40,258 nucleotides of DNA from Streptomyces chilikensis (lineage in GTDB: Bacteria > Actinomycetota > Actinomycetes > Streptomycetales > Streptomycetaceae), in the NCBI RefSeq assembly GCF_001642695.1, contig NZ_LWCC02000005.1:3403168-3443425 (forward strand), given 5' to 3'. How positions within the stretch are numbered: position 1 is the stretch's first letter; every line of letters begins with the position of its first letter. The notes under the pieces were generated by a model. It had not been told where the DNA came from, did no database searches, and saw only the letters and a list, made by a program, of their open reading frames with translations. Position numbers and translations under genes: made by a program. This document shows positions 38,858-40,258 of the stretch, one piece after another.

Positions 38858-40107
38858 GCACGAGCACCCGCAGATCCCGGACCGTCCTGGCGGCCCTCGC
38901 CGCGGCCGTCCTGACCGGCGGCCTCGCCGCCCCGCAGGCCGCGGCGGACGGCGCCCGCGCCGCCGACACCACCGCCGTCGAGTGGTTCGACGTCACCGCC
39001 CGCACCGTGGCCGCCGCGCCGGCGCCCACCCAGGTCACCAACAGCCGGACCTGGGCGATCGGCTGGCTGGCCGCCGCCCGCGCCACCCGCGACGTGCCGG
39101 GCGGCCTGGACCACGGGCAGTACCGGCGGGCCGCGCTCGCCTCGGCCGTGCACCGGGCGCTGACCGAGCTGGTGCCCGGCCAGGCCGAGCAGGTCGACGC
39201 GGCGTACGCGCGGACGCTCGCCGGGATACCCGACGGCCGGGCCGAGGACCGCGGCGTGGCGGCCGGCGAGCGACAGGCGTCGCTGCTGCTGGCCGAACGG
39301 ACCGGGGACGGGCTGGACCCCGCCTCCGTCAACGCGCCGTACCCGGTGCCGGCCGCGGGACCCGGCGTGTGGCAGCCGACGCCGCCCGCGCACGCCCCGG
39401 CCACCCAGTACGGCAACCGGGTGGCCGAGCCGTTCGCGCTGCGCTCGCAGAGCCAGTTCCGGCTGCCGCCCCCGCCCGCCCCGGACTCCGCGCGGTACGC
39501 CGCCGACCTGGCCGAGGTGCGCGCGTACGGCGCGGCGGACAGCACGGTGCGCGACGCGGAGCAGACCGCGGTCGCGCAGTTCTGGTACGGCTCCTCGTTC
39601 ACCCTCTACACCGAGCCGCTGCGGGTGGCGCTCACCCGCTCCTCCCAGGGCCTGGCGGGGCAGACGCGGCTGGTGGCCCTCTTCCACGTGGCGTCGGTGG
39701 ACACCCAGATCGCCACGTCGGACAGCAAGTACGCCCACACCCGCTGGCGCCCCGTGACGGCGATCCGCACCGGCGCGATCGAACCCGACGCGACGTGGAC
39801 GCCGCTGCACACCACGCCCCCGCACCCGGACTACCCGAGCGGGCACGGCACCTACTCCGGTTCGGCGGAAGGGGTGCTGACCGCGCTGGGCGGGGCGCGG
39901 ACCGCCCCGTTCGAGCTGACCAGCCCCACCGCGCCGGGCGTGACCCGCACGTACACGGCCTGGCGGCAGCTGTCGGAGGAGAACGTGGACGCCCGGGTCT
40001 GGTCCGGCATCCACACCCGGACCGCCGACGAGGCGGGGATCGCCCTGGGCAGGGCGGTGGCGCGCCACGTGCTGGAGCGGCAGGGGGAGCTGCTGGCGGC
40101 ACGGTGA
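38854..40107 (+). CDS. Exported PAP2/vanadium-dependent haloperoxidase family protein
   Basis: A 417-residue secreted enzyme. The signal peptide (about 1-31) starts TRRSRTVLAALAAAV and may be Sec or Tat. The vanadate/phosphate-site motifs of the PAP2/VHPO class are in order: RWRPVTAIR (about 290-298), HPDYPSGHGTYSGSA (about 324-338, with the PSGH core) and ARVWSGIHTRTADEAG (about 384-399, with the final His). The long helical N-terminal half is usual for VHPO-like proteins. It could be a haloperoxidase or an acid phosphatase; motifs alone do not decide. It is the last coupled gene of the sulfur operon (ATGA overlap). Confidence 0.88.
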   Translation: MSTSTRRSRTVLAALAAAVLTGGLAAPQAAADGARAADTTAVEWFDVTARTVAAAPAPTQVTNSRTWAIGWLAAARATRDVPGGLDHGQYRRAALASAVHRALTELVPGQAEQVDAAYARTLAGIPDGRAEDRGVAAGERQASLLLAERTGDGLDPASVNAPYPVPAAGPGVWQPTPPAHAPATQYGNRVAEPFALRSQSQFRLPPPPAPDSARYAADLAEVRAYGAADSTVRDAEQTAVAQFWYGSSFTLYTEPLRVALTRSSQGLAGQTRLVALFHVASVDTQIATSDSKYAHTRWRPVTAIRTGAIEPDATWTPLHTTPPHPDYPSGHGTYSGSAEGVLTALGGARTAPFELTSPTAPGVTRTYTAWRQLSEENVDARVWSGIHTRTADEAGIALGRAVARHVLERQGELLAAR

Positions 40108-40147
40108 CGCGCACGGCGGCGGGCACGGTGACGGGTGCCCGGCACGC

Positions 40148-40180
40148 GTTTCCCCGCGCCGTCCGGCGGCGCGGGGAAAC
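40148..40180. terminator. Perfect 13-bp terminator after the sulfur operon
   Basis: GTTTCCCCGCGCC pairs exactly with GGCGCGGGGAAAC across a 7-base loop (GTCCGGC), 40 bases past the haloperoxidase stop. The strongest hairpin in the window. Confidence 0.85.
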
Positions 40181-40258
40181 GGTGTGCCGCGGAGCGGGCG
40201 CCGGCGCCCGCCGACGGCGGTCCGGGCGGCGTCCGGCGTGCGTGGGCGGCGGCGCGCC

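Overview
The window is about 40 kb of very GC-rich DNA with strong G/C bias in third codon positions, many GTG starts, ATGA/GTGA stop-start overlaps and apparent leaderless promoters. An RNase P RNA of the Streptomyces kind (as I remember that sequence) makes a Streptomyces, or a close relative, the likely source. I see no insertion sequence, integrase, CRISPR array, phage gene or tRNA, so this looks like ordinary chromosome.

Layout. (1) 1-6337: a DHA2 drug exporter, open at the window edge, with a MarR-like C-terminal domain; two paralogous small-domain proteins, one with a Gly/His/Thr-rich tract; a DUF1992 protein; a stand-alone FHA protein; an O-methyltransferase; a GNAT acetyltransferase. 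(2) 6474-12480, minus strand: a five-gene operon behind a cobalamin riboswitch. It encodes two surface-anchored proteins (an alpha/alpha-barrel protein and a smaller partner), then EcfT, a fused EcfA-EcfA ATPase and an ECF S component. This is the most interesting system here: a likely corrinoid capture-and-uptake machine whose barrel protein recalls the cobalamin-binding domain of animal intrinsic factor. (3) 12640-16760: a small kinase-like protein from a leaderless promoter, then a tightly coupled operon of GT4 glycosyltransferase, methyltransferase and a cytoplasmic alpha/alpha-barrel protein. (4) 16942-22843: a lipoprotein, a DUF5336-type membrane protein, a peptidoglycan amidase, a methyltransferase, a receiver-only response regulator, an ankyrin protein and a large beta-rich protein whose N-terminus lies in another frame.

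(5) 23021-25845: the conserved actinobacterial trio Nif3-like protein, C4 zinc-ribbon protein (probably from a CTG start) and RNase H/CobC-like phosphatase. (6) 25862-28327: a CHMI-like tautomerase, a YaaA protein and a Uma2-family nuclease whose reading frame runs into the downstream RNase P RNA gene. (7) 28499-30595: a DeoR regulator and a divergent MFS transporter with two matching operators, one inside each promoter. (8) 30702-34071: a DUF574-type methyltransferase, a DUF1062 protein, a VOC protein and another methyltransferase, with short tandem repeats between genes. (9) 34267-40107: a sulfur-scavenging operon. A leaderless 24-residue leader peptide ending in Cys-Arg precedes an SsuA/SsuC/SsuB sulfonate importer, an FMNH2-dependent monooxygenase and an exported PAP2/vanadium-haloperoxidase-type protein, closed by a strong terminator.

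All functions are inferred from motifs and remembered family features; no search was run.
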